Assembly: GCA_963723165.1 (NCBI GenBank)
Contig: CAVRPP010000003.1
Location: forward strand, 441,788-505,787
Source of the DNA: UBA4744 sp963723165
GTDB lineage: Bacteria; Actinomycetota; Acidimicrobiia; Spongiisociales; UBA4744
Direction of reading: 5' to 3'
DNA: 64,000 bases
Under the pieces are notes generated by a model that was not told the origin of the DNA, did no database searches, and saw nothing but the letters and a program-made list of their open reading frames with translations. Position 1 is the first letter of the stretch, and each line of letters starts with the position of its first letter. Both the position numbers and the translations under genes were made by a program. Below, piece after piece: positions 24,854 through 33,241 of this stretch.

Positions 24854-24888
24854 GTTATTCGTTATTCTTCATTCGTTGCTCGTGCCTC
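24854..24888. repeat. Heptad-phased repeat tract (5 units)
   Basis: GTTATTC, GTTATTC, TTCATTC, GTTGCTC, GTGCCTC run without a break in 7-bp phase. The tract overlaps the 3' end of the small minus-strand membrane-protein gene and encodes its last residues and stop codon. Confidence 0.7.
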
Positions 24889-25107
24889 GTGGTTTCGCTT
24901 CCAGCGGCTGATGGCCGACCAGCGGGACAAGACGGAGCCGGGGATGACGCCCAACAGGTGGACCGGGAGAAAGTACTCGAGCGGTGGGTTGCCACCCGAA
25001 AACTTGACCACCAACCACACAACCCACACCAGAAGACCCAGCAGGATCAGCCGGCGACCGATCCGCTCGAGGTTTGAAGCGTCGGCTCTCTTGATGGTGG
25101 CGGTCAC
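24862..25107 (-). CDS. Small two-helix membrane protein
   Basis: An 81-residue protein with two hydrophobic stretches ('LILLGLLVWVVWLVVKF' and 'YFLPVHLLGVIPGSVL'), resembling small DUF2905-type proteins. In those the N-terminal 'IGRRLILLGLLVWVVW' and a central 'LPVHLLG' or 'LPGDI' turn are conserved; the assignment is tentative. Its C-terminal residues ('NHEARATNEE') are encoded by a heptad repeat tract, so the natural end may have been changed by repeat insertion. Confidence 0.6.
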   Translation of the reverse strand: MTATIKRADASNLERIGRRLILLGLLVWVVWLVVKFSGGNPPLEYFLPVHLLGVIPGSVLSRWSAISRWKRNHEARATNEE

Positions 25108-25202
25108 GGAGACATTATGTCAGGTCGATGCAGACCGAATGCCGACACAACGCACCGTCGGACCAGGGAAAGACGAGCAACCAAGAACGCCCGTACACAA
25201 AG

Positions 25203-25228
25203 GAGCGGGACCCCGAAGGGCCCCGCTC
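25203..25228 (-). terminator. Intrinsic terminator of groESL
   Basis: On the minus strand GAGCGGGGCCC pairs with GGGTCCCGCTC (one G-U pair) around a TTCG tetraloop, followed by CCTTTGT. It begins 25 bp after the groEL stop codon. Confidence 0.8.
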
Positions 25229-25253
25229 TCTCGATTCGACTCTCGGTTGTGAC

Positions 25254-26880
25254 CTAGAAGTCCATTCCAGGTCCACCGGCACCAGCAGGCATGGCCGGTG
25301 CATCTTCCTTCTGTTCGACGATCAGCGCCTCGGTGGTGAGGAGCAGTCCGGCGATCGACGCAGCGTTCTGTACCGCAGAGCGGGTTACCTTGGCAGGATC
25401 GATGATCCCGGCCACCATCAGGTCCTCATAGGAGCCTGTGGCAGCGTTGAAGCCCATGGTCCCGCCGTCGTTACGAACACGCTCGGCAACGACGCCACCT
25501 TCAAATCCGGCGTTGACCGCGATCTGTCGAAGCGGCTCTTCGAGCGACTTGCGAACAATGGAACGACCGGTCTTCTCATCTCCGGTTCCACCGCGCACCT
25601 TGTCGAGTACATCCTGGGCCCGGAGCAGCGCAACGCCACCACCGGGAACGATGCCCTCTTCAACAGCCGCCCGGGTTGCGGACAAAGCGTCCTCAATCCG
25701 GTGCTTCTTCTCCTTCAGTTCCACCTCGGTGGCCGCACCAACTTTGATCACGGCGACACCGCCGGCCAGTTTGGCCAGGCGCTCCTGAAGCTTCTCGCGG
25801 TCCCAGTCGGAATCCGAGTTTTCGATCTCGCGCTCGGATCTGCTTGATCCGGCCCTTCACGTCGGCGTCGGATCCGCCACCTTCGACGATGGTCGTGTCG
25901 TCCTTGGTGACGACAACCTTGCGGGCCCGGCCCAACATGTCCAAAGACACGTTCTCGAGCTTCAGGCCGACCTCTTCGGAGATGACCGTAGCACCGGTCA
26001 GAATGGCGATGTCTTGCAACATGGCCTTCCGCCGCTCACCGAATCCGGGAGCCTTGACGGCTACCGACGCGAATGTGCCGCGGATCTTGTTGACCACCAG
26101 TGTGGCCAGAGCCTCTCCTTCGACGTCCTCGGACAGGATCATGACCGGCTTGCCGGTCTGCATGACCTTCTCCAACACGGGCAGCATGTCGTTGACCGCT
26201 GTGATCTTCTGGTTTGCGATCAGGATGTACACATCCTCGAGGACCGCCTCCTGGCGATCGGGGTCGGTGATGAAGTAAGGCGAGGTGAATCCCTTGTCGA
26301 ACTGCATACCCTCGGTGAACTCGAGCTCGATCCCGAAGGTCTGGCCTTCTTCGACGGTGATCACACCATCTTTGCCCACCTTGTCCATCGCCTCGGCGAT
26401 CTTTTCGCCGATCGTGTTGTCGGCAGCCGAGATAGCAGCCACATGGGCGATCTCATCACGGGAGGTGATCTCACGGCTGAACTCACCGATGAATTCGACA
26501 ATCTTGCCGACCGCTTGTTCCATGCCCCGCTTGAGTTCCATCGGGTTGGCACCGGCGGCTACGTTGCGAAGGCCTTCCTTCACCATGGCCTGGGCCAGCA
26601 CCGTGGCGGTGGTGGTTCCGTCACCGGCGACATCGTTGGTCTTGGTGGCGACTTCCTTGGCGAGCTGGGCGCCCATGTTCTCGTAGGGATCCTCCAGCTC
26701 GATCTCTTTGGCGATGGTCACCCCGTCGTTGGTGATGGTGGGGGCGCCCCACTTCTTCTCCAACACGACGTTACGACCCTTGGGGCCGAGGGTGACCTTC
26801 ACCACGTCGGCCAATTTGTTTACTCCGGCTTCGAGGCCCCGGCGGGCATCTTCATCGAAGCGCAACTCCTTTGCAGCCAT
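25254..26880 (-). CDS. groEL: Chaperonin GroEL (frameshifted as sequenced)
   Basis: The 60-kDa chaperonin that folds proteins with GroES. Residues 1-350 read in one frame ('AAKELRFDEDARRGLEAGVN', 'VAGDGTTTATVL' ATP site), and the rest reads in another frame from 'VIKVGAATEVELKEKKHRIE' to the end. The break is one extra base near 25830, at minus-strand CGAGCGCGAG, where R-A-E-I-E-N is expected. With one base removed the gene codes for 541 residues, the normal GroEL length, ending GGPGMDF like actinobacterial GroEL2. The rest shows no decay, so a consensus error is the simplest reading. A pseudogene with another groEL elsewhere is possible. Confidence 0.9.
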
Positions 26881-26901
26881 TTGAATAATCCTCCTGATTT
26901 C

Positions 26902-27192
26902 TTAGGCGATGATCGCGAGCAGGTCGCGAGAAGAGAGGATCAGATACTCCTGGCCCTCGAACTTGATCTCGGTGCCCCCGTACTTGGAGTAGACGACCGT
27001 GTCGCCTTCCTTGACGTCCATCGGGGTGCGTTCTCCCTGGTCGTTGACCTCTCCGGGCCCAACGGCCAACACCTCACCCAACTGTGGCTTCTCTTTGGCC
27101 GTATCGGGTATTACCAGACCAGACGCGGTGCGAGCATCTTGATCATCCTTGGCCTTGACGACCACACGATCGCCCAATGGCTTCAATTTCAT
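26902..27192 (-). CDS. groES: Co-chaperonin GroES
   Basis: A 96-residue GroES with the usual 'LKPLGDRVVVKA' start. The mobile loop lies in 'DARTASGLVIPDTAKEKPQ', and the C-terminal part contains 'YSKYGGTEIKFEGQEYLIL'. It is first in the groES-groEL operon, 21 bp before groEL, behind two CIRCE operators. AAGGAGGGG lies upstream of the ATG. Confidence 0.97.
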   Translation of the reverse strand: MKLKPLGDRVVVKAKDDQDARTASGLVIPDTAKEKPQLGEVLAVGPGEVNDQGERTPMDVKEGDTVVYSKYGGTEIKFEGQEYLILSSRDLLAIIA

Positions 27193-27216
27193 AGCGGAGC
27201 CCCTCCTTCACTCGGG

Positions 27217-27243
27217 TTAGCACTCCATGGCTCTGAGTGCCAG
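27217..27243 (-). promoter_or_regulatory. CIRCE operator 1 (HrcA)
   Basis: TTAGCACTC, 9 bp, GAGTGCCAG. The left arm is perfect and the right arm has 2 mismatches to TTAGCACTC-N9-GAGTGCTAA. It lies between the groESL -10 and the start codon, where HrcA binding would block elongation or initiation. Confidence 0.88.
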
Positions 27244-27273
27244 ATTCTAGCACTCACCCATACAGAGTGCTAA
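27244..27273 (-). promoter_or_regulatory. groESL promoter
   Basis: On the minus strand TTAGCA (27268-27273) as -35, an 18-bp spacer and TAGAAT (27244-27249) as -10. The -10 lies between the two CIRCE elements and the -35 lies inside the distal one, a typical arrangement for HrcA control. Confidence 0.65.
27247..27273 (-). promoter_or_regulatory. CIRCE operator 2 (HrcA), near-perfect
   Basis: CTAGCACTC, 9 bp, GAGTGCTAA, with one mismatch to the CIRCE consensus. It overlaps the presumed -35 region. Two operators 3 bp apart imply tight heat-shock repression by HrcA. Confidence 0.93.
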
Positions 27274-27294
27274 CCGGGGTTTCGCGGGCTTGAA

Positions 27295-27392
27295 GTAGCC
27301 GGTAGCCAATAGCCAGTGAACGCAAACCATCTTCGCGAACTGGGAACTGGGAACCGGGACCCGGGAACTGGAGACTGACAACTGACGACTGG
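27295..27392. repeat. Heptad-phased repeat, two inverted arms
   Basis: Left arm: GTAGCCG, GTAGCCA, ATAGCCA. Right arm from 27337: GAACTGG, GAACTGG, GAACCGG, GACCCGG, GAACTGG, AGACTGA, CAACTGA, CGACTGG, eight units in unbroken 7-bp phase. The arms are of opposite sense (CCAGT-type against ACTGG-type), so an imperfect hairpin can form. It fills the gap between the groESL promoter and the end of corA. Confidence 0.85.
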
Positions 27393-27394
27393 AA

Positions 27395-28480
27395 CTACGT
27401 CTTCTTTCGGTCCGGGTCTTCGACCAACCACTGCAGGACTCCCCGCACCGGGGTGGTAGTGACGTGGAAGAGGCCGGCCAGGCCCCGACCAACGACCCGA
27501 TCGACTCTCGGCAGACGCGGGCCACCGATGAACCCCCGCCTGGAGAAGTACACCCACAGCCCGACCGAGAAAACGACCATGACACCGAGCAAGGCGAAAT
27601 ATGCCCACGGCTGGTCGAGTTCCGGCATGTTCACGAAGTTCATACCGTAGATTCCGGCGAGCAGGGACAGCGGCAGAATGATTGCCGAGAATACGGTCAG
27701 GACCTTCATAACCTCGTTGGTACGTTCCGCCACGGAGCTCCGGTAGGTCTCGAGCACAGAGGCGAGCAGGGCGCGAGCCATGTCGAGCGACTCAACGACC
27801 CGAAAACAATCGTCGTAGACGCTGTCGAGTCGCCGCCGGGCCCGGTCGTCGATGCCCGGCATCCCTTCATGCATCAAGGCACGCACCATGTCACGCTCGG
27901 GCGCCAGTACCCGTCGCAAGACGATGGCGTCACGTCGAAAGGCCTGCACCATCCCGACGACGTGGGGATCTCCTGCAACCGAACGTGACTCGAGGTCGGA
28001 TATCTGAGCTTCGAGACCATCGACCAGTTGCAACGACCGCCTGGCGGCCGCTTCGAGAATGCCCGCCAGCAAGGTGTCCGGGCTGAGCGAGGAGAGGGTG
28101 TCCGCTTGCCGGAGCCGTTCGTGAGTCCAGGCAACGCCCGGGATGGGCGTTCGGTGGAAGGTGATGAGATACCGTTCGGATACGAACCCGTCCAGCTCTG
28201 CGGTGCTCACCCGATCATCGACCAGCGCCGGGCTGTGCGATGAAAAGAACACGTGATCGTCGTAGTCGTCGGCCTTGGGGAATTCGCTGACGTTTTGCAC
28301 GTCTTCCAGGCCTTCCCCCTCCAGTCCAAAAAGCCGTCCGATTTCCTCGACGACTTCACGATCGACCGAGTCAACATCGAGCCAGAACCAGTCCTCCCCG
28401 CCGACCTCATTGCCGAGATCGTGCAGAGCCGGTTCTGAGAAGCGGTGCCGACCGTTGCTCACGGTCATCAAATGCATCAT
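27395..28480 (-). CDS. corA: CorA-family magnesium/divalent cation transporter
   Basis: A 361-residue protein. A large cytoplasmic N-terminal domain ('WFWLDVDSVDREVVEEIGRL') and a long helix (about 150-270) lead to two C-terminal transmembrane helices, with the pore signature Y-G-M-N-F between them ('LLAGIYGMNFVNMPE'). This marks CorA-type channels for Mg2+ (or Co2+/Ni2+). The C-terminus is unusually long after TM2, with about 55 residues rich in Arg and Pro. The start may be at 28480 or four codons later. Confidence 0.9.
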   Translation of the reverse strand: MMHLMTVSNGRHRFSEPALHDLGNEVGGEDWFWLDVDSVDREVVEEIGRLFGLEGEGLEDVQNVSEFPKADDYDDHVFFSSHSPALVDDRVSTAELDGFVSERYLITFHRTPIPGVAWTHERLRQADTLSSLSPDTLLAGILEAAARRSLQLVDGLEAQISDLESRSVAGDPHVVGMVQAFRRDAIVLRRVLAPERDMVRALMHEGMPGIDDRARRRLDSVYDDCFRVVESLDMARALLASVLETYRSSVAERTNEVMKVLTVFSAIILPLSLLAGIYGMNFVNMPELDQPWAYFALLGVMVVFSVGLWVYFSRRGFIGGPRLPRVDRVVGRGLAGLFHVTTTPVRGVLQWLVEDPDRKKT

Positions 28481-28525
28481 GCGGACCCGATTATCGGGTC
28501 AGAGGCGGTCAAGACCGGGGATTTC

Positions 28526-28560
28526 GCAACCAGCAACCAGAGACAAGAGACCAGAGACTT
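28526..28560. repeat. Heptad-phased repeat tract (5 units)
   Basis: GCAACCA, GCAACCA, GAGACAA, GAGACCA, GAGACTT in continuous 7-bp phase in the gap between corA and the DUF1295 gene. It is a single arm. Confidence 0.75.
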
Positions 28561-28618
28561 TGACCGGTCTGGATGGATTTGACCAGCGAAGCAGTCTGGA
28601 AGCTGGTGGCTGCGGCCG

Positions 28619-29395
28619 TCAGGCTTTCTTCGGTCCTGGAAAGAACCCGTTGGTGGTGCGCACGTACTCTGCGTAGCCCTCGCAGGTCTTGCCGAGCTTC
28701 TTCTCGAGCAGGGCGGCACCGGAGACACGCATGAGAAGTACGGTCATCAACAGCGGCCCGGGGAACGACCACCATCCGCCGGCTCCGAGGGCGAAGAGGA
28801 AGAAGCCCCACCACACCATGAAGTCGCCGAAGTAGTTGGGATGGCGGGTGTACGCCCACACGCCCTGATCCATGACCTTGCCCTGGTTGGATGGGTCCGC
28901 TTTGAAGCGAGACAGCTGGAAATCGCCGACCGCCTCGAAGGAGAATCCGATTACCCAGACCACCAGGCCCGCATAGTCGAGTATTCCCCAAGCATTGGTT
29001 CCATCAACAGCCCCCAGCAACGGGAGCGAGACGATCCACGCAAGAATGGCTTGCAGCCAGAACACGGTGAAGAGGCTCTTGACGGGGAACCGGGGACCTT
29101 GCCTCTTCCGCATTGCCTGGTAGCGATAGTCCTCTCCCTTCCCGGCGTTTCGCCAAAACAGGTAGATGGAGAGCCGCACGCCCCAGATGAAGAGCAGGCC
29201 GAGCACTACCGCCGGACGGGCGCTGTATTCGTTGTCGCTGGCAAATCGATAGGTTGCTCCGAGCGTGATGAAGACGAGGGGCCAGAACGGATCGATGATG
29301 CTGGCGTCTTTGCGGATGAGGCTCACGATCCACACGATGGTCACGAGACCGGCCGCCGCTCCCAACCCCAGGAAGTAGGCACCTATGTCGAACAC
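28619..29395 (-). CDS. DUF1295 / steroid 5-alpha-reductase-like membrane protein
   Basis: A 258-residue integral membrane protein with about seven helices. The conserved region 'DQGVWAYTRHPNYFGDFMVW' near residue 183 is the NADPH- or SAM-binding type motif shared by DUF1295 proteins, steroid reductases and isoprenylcysteine methyltransferases. 'IDPFWPLVFITLGA' near the N-terminus is typical of DUF1295. The reaction is unknown; lipid or isoprenoid double-bond reduction is the family-based guess. Confidence 0.8.
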   Translation of the reverse strand: MFDIGAYFLGLGAAAGLVTIVWIVSLIRKDASIIDPFWPLVFITLGATYRFASDNEYSARPAVVLGLLFIWGVRLSIYLFWRNAGKGEDYRYQAMRKRQGPRFPVKSLFTVFWLQAILAWIVSLPLLGAVDGTNAWGILDYAGLVVWVIGFSFEAVGDFQLSRFKADPSNQGKVMDQGVWAYTRHPNYFGDFMVWWGFFLFALGAGGWWSFPGPLLMTVLLMRVSGAALLEKKLGKTCEGYAEYVRTTNGFFPGPKKA

Positions 29396-29450
29396 AACCC
29401 CTCCTTCGAAGCCCGTCCGCCGCTAATCCCCACGATGACAACCGACCAGA

Positions 29451-30572
29451 TCACGAAAGCGATTGCCGTTGCATCCACCGGGTGATATCGCTCGCCGTCA
29501 CGACGCCGACCAGTCTTCCGTCCTCTACCACAATCACGCGTTGACCCGACTCGCTCAACCTGGTCAGGACCTCCTCGGCAGATGTATCGGCACCAACCGC
29601 GTCCTCCGGTTGCAGCACCTGCATCGTCTCGGAAACACGCAGCTCGCCCCAGCGGCTACGAGGGACCTCGCCGAGTTGTTTCAACGAGATCAAGCCCCGC
29701 ACCCGGCCTTCCTGGAGCACCGGGAAGGTGGAGACGTTGTTCGCCATGAAATGATCGTCGAACACTTGCTGCAGCGTCAGATTGCCGTCGACGGCGAGTG
29801 GGGTGCGGGTCATGACCTGGGCGGCGACTACACCGCTGAGACCCTCTTTCACCGTCAACTGGGCGAGGGTCGACCCGGCAGCCTGGAACAGGAACCACCC
29901 CAGCACAATCCACCACAACCCGCCGAAGTCTCTCCGGAAGAAGACACTCAGCACACCAACGGCAATCATCAACCCGGCGATGATGCGTCCCCCGTTGCCT
30001 GCCACCCGGGTGGCGCGCCGGTAATCACCGGTCGCCTTCCACACAATCGACCTGAGCACGCGGCCGCCGTCGAGCGGGAACCCGGGCAGCAGGTTGAATC
30101 CTCCCAGGAGGAGATTGATCCATCCCATCCGCGCAAAGAGTTGCTCAAAGACGGATCGGTCTGCGATCAAGGCCGCCAGGCCGAGGAACGCCCCGGCCAG
30201 CACAAAGGACGAAGCCGGCCCGGCGATGGTGATCACGAACTCATCCTGCGGGTTGGCGGCCTCCGATTCGATCTCCGAGACTCCGCCAAACACGAACAAT
30301 CGGATTCTTCGTACGGATGTGCCTCGCCGGACCGCGACCAGCGAGTGGCTCAGTTCGTGGATCAGCACGCTTCCGAAGAAGAGGAAAGCACCGAACAGAG
30401 CGGCCACCCACAGGGCCGGGTCCCCCAGGGGTTCCATCAAACCGCGCCCCATGGCATCGACCAGGTCCGCCCAAAAGAAGAAGACGATCAGGAAGAAGAT
30501 GACCAGCCAGGACGTATCGACGACGATGGGGATACCGCCGACCCGGCCGATCCGGAGACCGCCTCCGTTCAT
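29451..30572 (-). CDS. Site-2-type M50 metalloprotease with CBS domains
   Basis: A 373-residue intramembrane zinc protease. HELSH (72-76) supplies two zinc ligands and the glutamate. The third ligand is in 'NLLPGFPLDGGRVL' near 158. There are about six transmembrane segments in the first 235 residues. Two CBS domains (from about 250, 'AAQVMTRTPLAVDGN' and 'VSETMQVLQPEDAV') form the C-terminus and probably bind adenine nucleotides. This is the Rip3/SpoIVFB-like S2P-CBS group. The start codon overlaps the tsaD stop by one base, placing it last in the tsa operon. Its substrate is unknown. Confidence 0.9.
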   Translation of the reverse strand: MNGGGLRIGRVGGIPIVVDTSWLVIFFLIVFFFWADLVDAMGRGLMEPLGDPALWVAALFGAFLFFGSVLIHELSHSLVAVRRGTSVRRIRLFVFGGVSEIESEAANPQDEFVITIAGPASSFVLAGAFLGLAALIADRSVFEQLFARMGWINLLLGGFNLLPGFPLDGGRVLRSIVWKATGDYRRATRVAGNGGRIIAGLMIAVGVLSVFFRRDFGGLWWIVLGWFLFQAAGSTLAQLTVKEGLSGVVAAQVMTRTPLAVDGNLTLQQVFDDHFMANNVSTFPVLQEGRVRGLISLKQLGEVPRSRWGELRVSETMQVLQPEDAVGADTSAEEVLTRLSESGQRVIVVEDGRLVGVVTASDITRWMQRQSLS

Positions 30573-31585
30573 CAGACGTCGAGTGACATCGACGGATCGA
30601 CCTGCCCGTCCCAGGATGTGTACGTACCCTGGGACAACCAGTGCGATCCGGCGGCGCCGATCATGGCGGCGTTGTCGGTGCAGAGCAACGGCGATGGAAG
30701 CAGCAGCGTGACGCCGCGGCGGTCGGCCTCTTCCTGCATACGCAACCGCAGCCGCCGATTGGCCAGGACTCCCCCACCTCCGCCCACTACCCGGACCCCG
30801 GTATCGTCGACGGCGTTGAACGTCTTCGTGACCAGCACATCGACTATCGCTTCCTGCACGGAAGCTGCCACGTCGGCCAACGGCGGGAGCTGGTTGGAAC
30901 TCGATGACTTCTTGATGAAGGTAACGACCGAAGTCTTCAGCCCTGAGAAGGACAGGTTGTAGCGATCGTCGGGAAGAGCGCGCGGGAATCGAACCGCCGC
31001 GGGATCACCCTTGAGCGATGCCTCGTCGATGGCCGGGCCGCCCGGGTATCCGAGCCCCATGAATCGAGCCACTTTGTCGAACGCCTCACCCGAAGCATCA
31101 TCGATGGTGCGCCCCAGTACCTCGTAGTCGCCCCAGTCCCGCACATGGACGATCTGGCTGTGACCGCCCGAGGCGAGAACAACAACTGCGGGAGGCACAA
31201 ACTCGTCATATTCCAGCCGCGGCGCAAACAGGTGGCCTTCCATATGGTCGACGCCGACAAAGGGCAGCTGACGCGCCCAGGCTGTAGCTTTGCCAAATGA
31301 GAAGCCGACCAGCAACGCCCCGACCAGGCCCGGCCCCTGTGTCGCCGCTATTCCATCGAGATCGTCGGGATGGACCCCGGCGTCACTCAAGGCCCGGTGT
31401 GTGAGAGCCCGGATTGATTCCACGTGAGCCCTGGCAGCCACCTCCGGCACGACCCCCCCGAAGCGGGCGTGCAGGTCGACCTGGGAAGACAGAACGTTGG
31501 ACAGGGCCCGCGTCCCGCGCACGACTGCCACGGCAGTCTCGTCGCAGCTCGTTTCGAAGGCGAGAACGGTCGGCTCGATTGTCAT
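30572..31585 (-). CDS. tsaD: tRNA N6-adenosine threonylcarbamoyltransferase
   Basis: A 337-residue ASKHA-fold protein that transfers the threonylcarbamoyl group to A37 of ANN-decoding tRNAs together with TsaB and TsaE. It has the N-terminal 'LAFETSCDETAVAVV', metal-binding histidines in 'VDHMEGHLFAP', and 'VLASGGHSQIV'. It is of normal length. It overlaps the stop of rimI by 4 bp and is coupled to the M50 protease gene. Confidence 0.97.
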   Translation of the reverse strand: MTIEPTVLAFETSCDETAVAVVRGTRALSNVLSSQVDLHARFGGVVPEVAARAHVESIRALTHRALSDAGVHPDDLDGIAATQGPGLVGALLVGFSFGKATAWARQLPFVGVDHMEGHLFAPRLEYDEFVPPAVVVLASGGHSQIVHVRDWGDYEVLGRTIDDASGEAFDKVARFMGLGYPGGPAIDEASLKGDPAAVRFPRALPDDRYNLSFSGLKTSVVTFIKKSSSSNQLPPLADVAASVQEAIVDVLVTKTFNAVDDTGVRVVGGGGGVLANRRLRLRMQEEADRRGVTLLLPSPLLCTDNAAMIGAAGSHWLSQGTYTSWDGQVDPSMSLDV

Positions 31586-32067
31586 GAAAGGCTGCTCCTG
31601 ATTTCACTGAGGCGACGACCGAATGCCGGCTGATCGATCTCGTGGACCCACATGATGAGAGCATCTTCGTCGCCGTAGTAGCTCTTGCGAACACCCACCG
31701 GCGCCATCCCGAACCTCCGGTAGAGCTCCTGGGCCGAGTGATTGGAGGAACGCACCTCGAGGGTGAGATGCTGCGCTCCGCCGGCGAGAGCAGCATCGAT
31801 CAAGCGCAGCATCAAGCGAGTGCCGAGTTTCTGGCCGCGGGCTTCCGGGGTGACGGCAATGGTCGTAACGTGAGCTTCATCCAACACCTGAAGCAGCCCC
31901 GCATAACCTGCCACCTCACCCGGGTCGTCGATAGCCACGAAGTAGGAGCGACCGGGTTGCTCCAGTTCATCTCGAAAGACGGTTTCCGACCAGGGCAGCG
32001 GAAACGTCGAGCTTTCCAGGCGATGAACGCCAGGAATGTCCGAGGCGAGCATCAGTCGGATTTCCAT
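31582..32067 (-). CDS. rimI: Ribosomal protein S18 alanine N-acetyltransferase
   Basis: A 161-residue GNAT protein. It has 'EIRLMLASDIPGVHRLESS' at the start, 'EAHVTTIAVTPEARGQKLGT' (acetyl-CoA motif A) and 'LEVRSSNHSAQELYRRFGM' (motif B). Its place between tsaB and tsaD is the conserved position of rimI. The ATG at 32067 is chosen because it overlaps the tsaB stop by one base (TGATG); an upstream in-frame start at 32091 would overlap by 25 bp. Confidence 0.9.
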   Translation of the reverse strand: MEIRLMLASDIPGVHRLESSTFPLPWSETVFRDELEQPGRSYFVAIDDPGEVAGYAGLLQVLDEAHVTTIAVTPEARGQKLGTRLMLRLIDAALAGGAQHLTLEVRSSNHSAQELYRRFGMAPVGVRKSYYGDEDALIMWVHEIDQPAFGRRLSEIRSSLS

Positions 32068-32786
32068 CACGTCGGTGACGATTCCGCCCATGGACCCTCC
32101 TCCCGGAAGTTCTTCCAGCTGATGGTCACGTCGGGTTCGCGCAGGTACAGAGGCCTCACTTCGTCGGCGTGAGGAAAGTCTTCTCGCTCAACACGGCCCA
32201 CCGCTAATTCGAGCATCGCCTCAGCGGCCGGGAATTGTGGTCGGCCGGTCTTGACCCGGTGCAGCCCCCGGAAGAAATTCTCGTTGAGTGACGCCCAGTC
32301 TCCAACCACCAGTGCGTCCTCCGGGTCCGATTGCAGCATGGCCCGGAACCGCTCCACCGTCACCAACTGCCCGGGACCGTCTTTGACCACGCCACCCGGC
32401 AAAGGCCGGTAGGACGCCACGGCGAGCTCGCCGCGGCGAACGTCCACCACAGACCAGATGTGACGGCGGTGCGTTGACGCCCGCAAAGCAATTACGTCCA
32501 GTGAAATCAGGGGCACGAGGGGGACTCCCAGTGCCGACGCCAATCCTTGCGCTGTGGACAGGCCCACCCGGAGGCCCGTGTAGAGCCCCGGACCCACGTC
32601 GATCACTATGGCGTCCAGTTCATGGGGTCGCCACCCCACCTGGTCAAAACAGAAGTCGAGGGCCGACACGATGAAGGCGCCGTGGCCACGCCGATCCACC
32701 CGATCGGCCGCAGCCACAACGTCACGCCCATTCCCCAGCGCAATGGAACTGGCCGGGGTGGCCGTCTCAATGGCCAGCAGCCTCAT
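32067..32786 (-). CDS. tsaB: tRNA threonylcarbamoyladenosine biosynthesis protein TsaB
   Basis: A 239-residue ASKHA-fold partner of TsaD. It begins 'LLAIETATPASSIALGNG' and has 'AIVIDVGPGLYTGLRVGLST', the family signature. It is needed to assemble the t6A complex. It overlaps tsaE by 4 bp upstream. It lacks the TsaD metal-binding histidines, as usual. Confidence 0.95.
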   Translation of the reverse strand: MRLLAIETATPASSIALGNGRDVVAAADRVDRRGHGAFIVSALDFCFDQVGWRPHELDAIVIDVGPGLYTGLRVGLSTAQGLASALGVPLVPLISLDVIALRASTHRRHIWSVVDVRRGELAVASYRPLPGGVVKDGPGQLVTVERFRAMLQSDPEDALVVGDWASLNENFFRGLHRVKTGRPQFPAAEAMLELAVGRVEREDFPHADEVRPLYLREPDVTISWKNFREEGPWAESSPT

Positions 32787-33241
32787 TCGGTCATCTCCTT
32801 CAGAGACCTGGTCTCCCAGGCACCATGGCCAACGAGACGTACGATCCGATCGGCAGGCCCGGTTACTTCGATATCTACGGTCAGGTGATCATCCGGCATC
32901 GCTGCGGCAACCGCATTGCCCCACTCGACGATCAGAACCCCGTCGCGTGACCCTTCGAAGAGGTCGAGATCATCGAGCTCGTTGAGCGACCCGACCCGGT
33001 ACACGTCGGCGTGAGTCAACGGCGTGAACCCGCCCGTGTAACGACGCACCAGCATGAAGCTGGGACTGATCACGGGTTCTTCAATACCCAGGCCTTCGGC
33101 CAAACCCCCGGCCAGGGCAGTCTTCCCCGCACCGAGCTCGCCGACCAGCAGAATGACATCGCCGGGTCCGAGAAAGCTGGCCAGCCGGCGACCGATCGCC
33201 CGGGTTTCGACCTCGCTCGCGGAGTGGAGTTCAACCGTCAT
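32783..33241 (-). CDS. tsaE: tRNA threonylcarbamoyladenosine biosynthesis protein TsaE
   Basis: A 152-residue P-loop ATPase. Walker A 'LVGELGAGKTALAGGLAEGL', then 'SPSFMLVRRY' and 'THADVYRV', and a Walker B-like 'GVLIVEWGN'. It drives turnover of the TsaB-TsaD complex. Start and stop overlap the neighbouring genes by 4 bp each, showing a tightly coupled operon. Confidence 0.95.
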   Translation of the reverse strand: MTVELHSASEVETRAIGRRLASFLGPGDVILLVGELGAGKTALAGGLAEGLGIEEPVISPSFMLVRRYTGGFTPLTHADVYRVGSLNELDDLDLFEGSRDGVLIVEWGNAVAAAMPDDHLTVDIEVTGPADRIVRLVGHGAWETRSLKEMTE

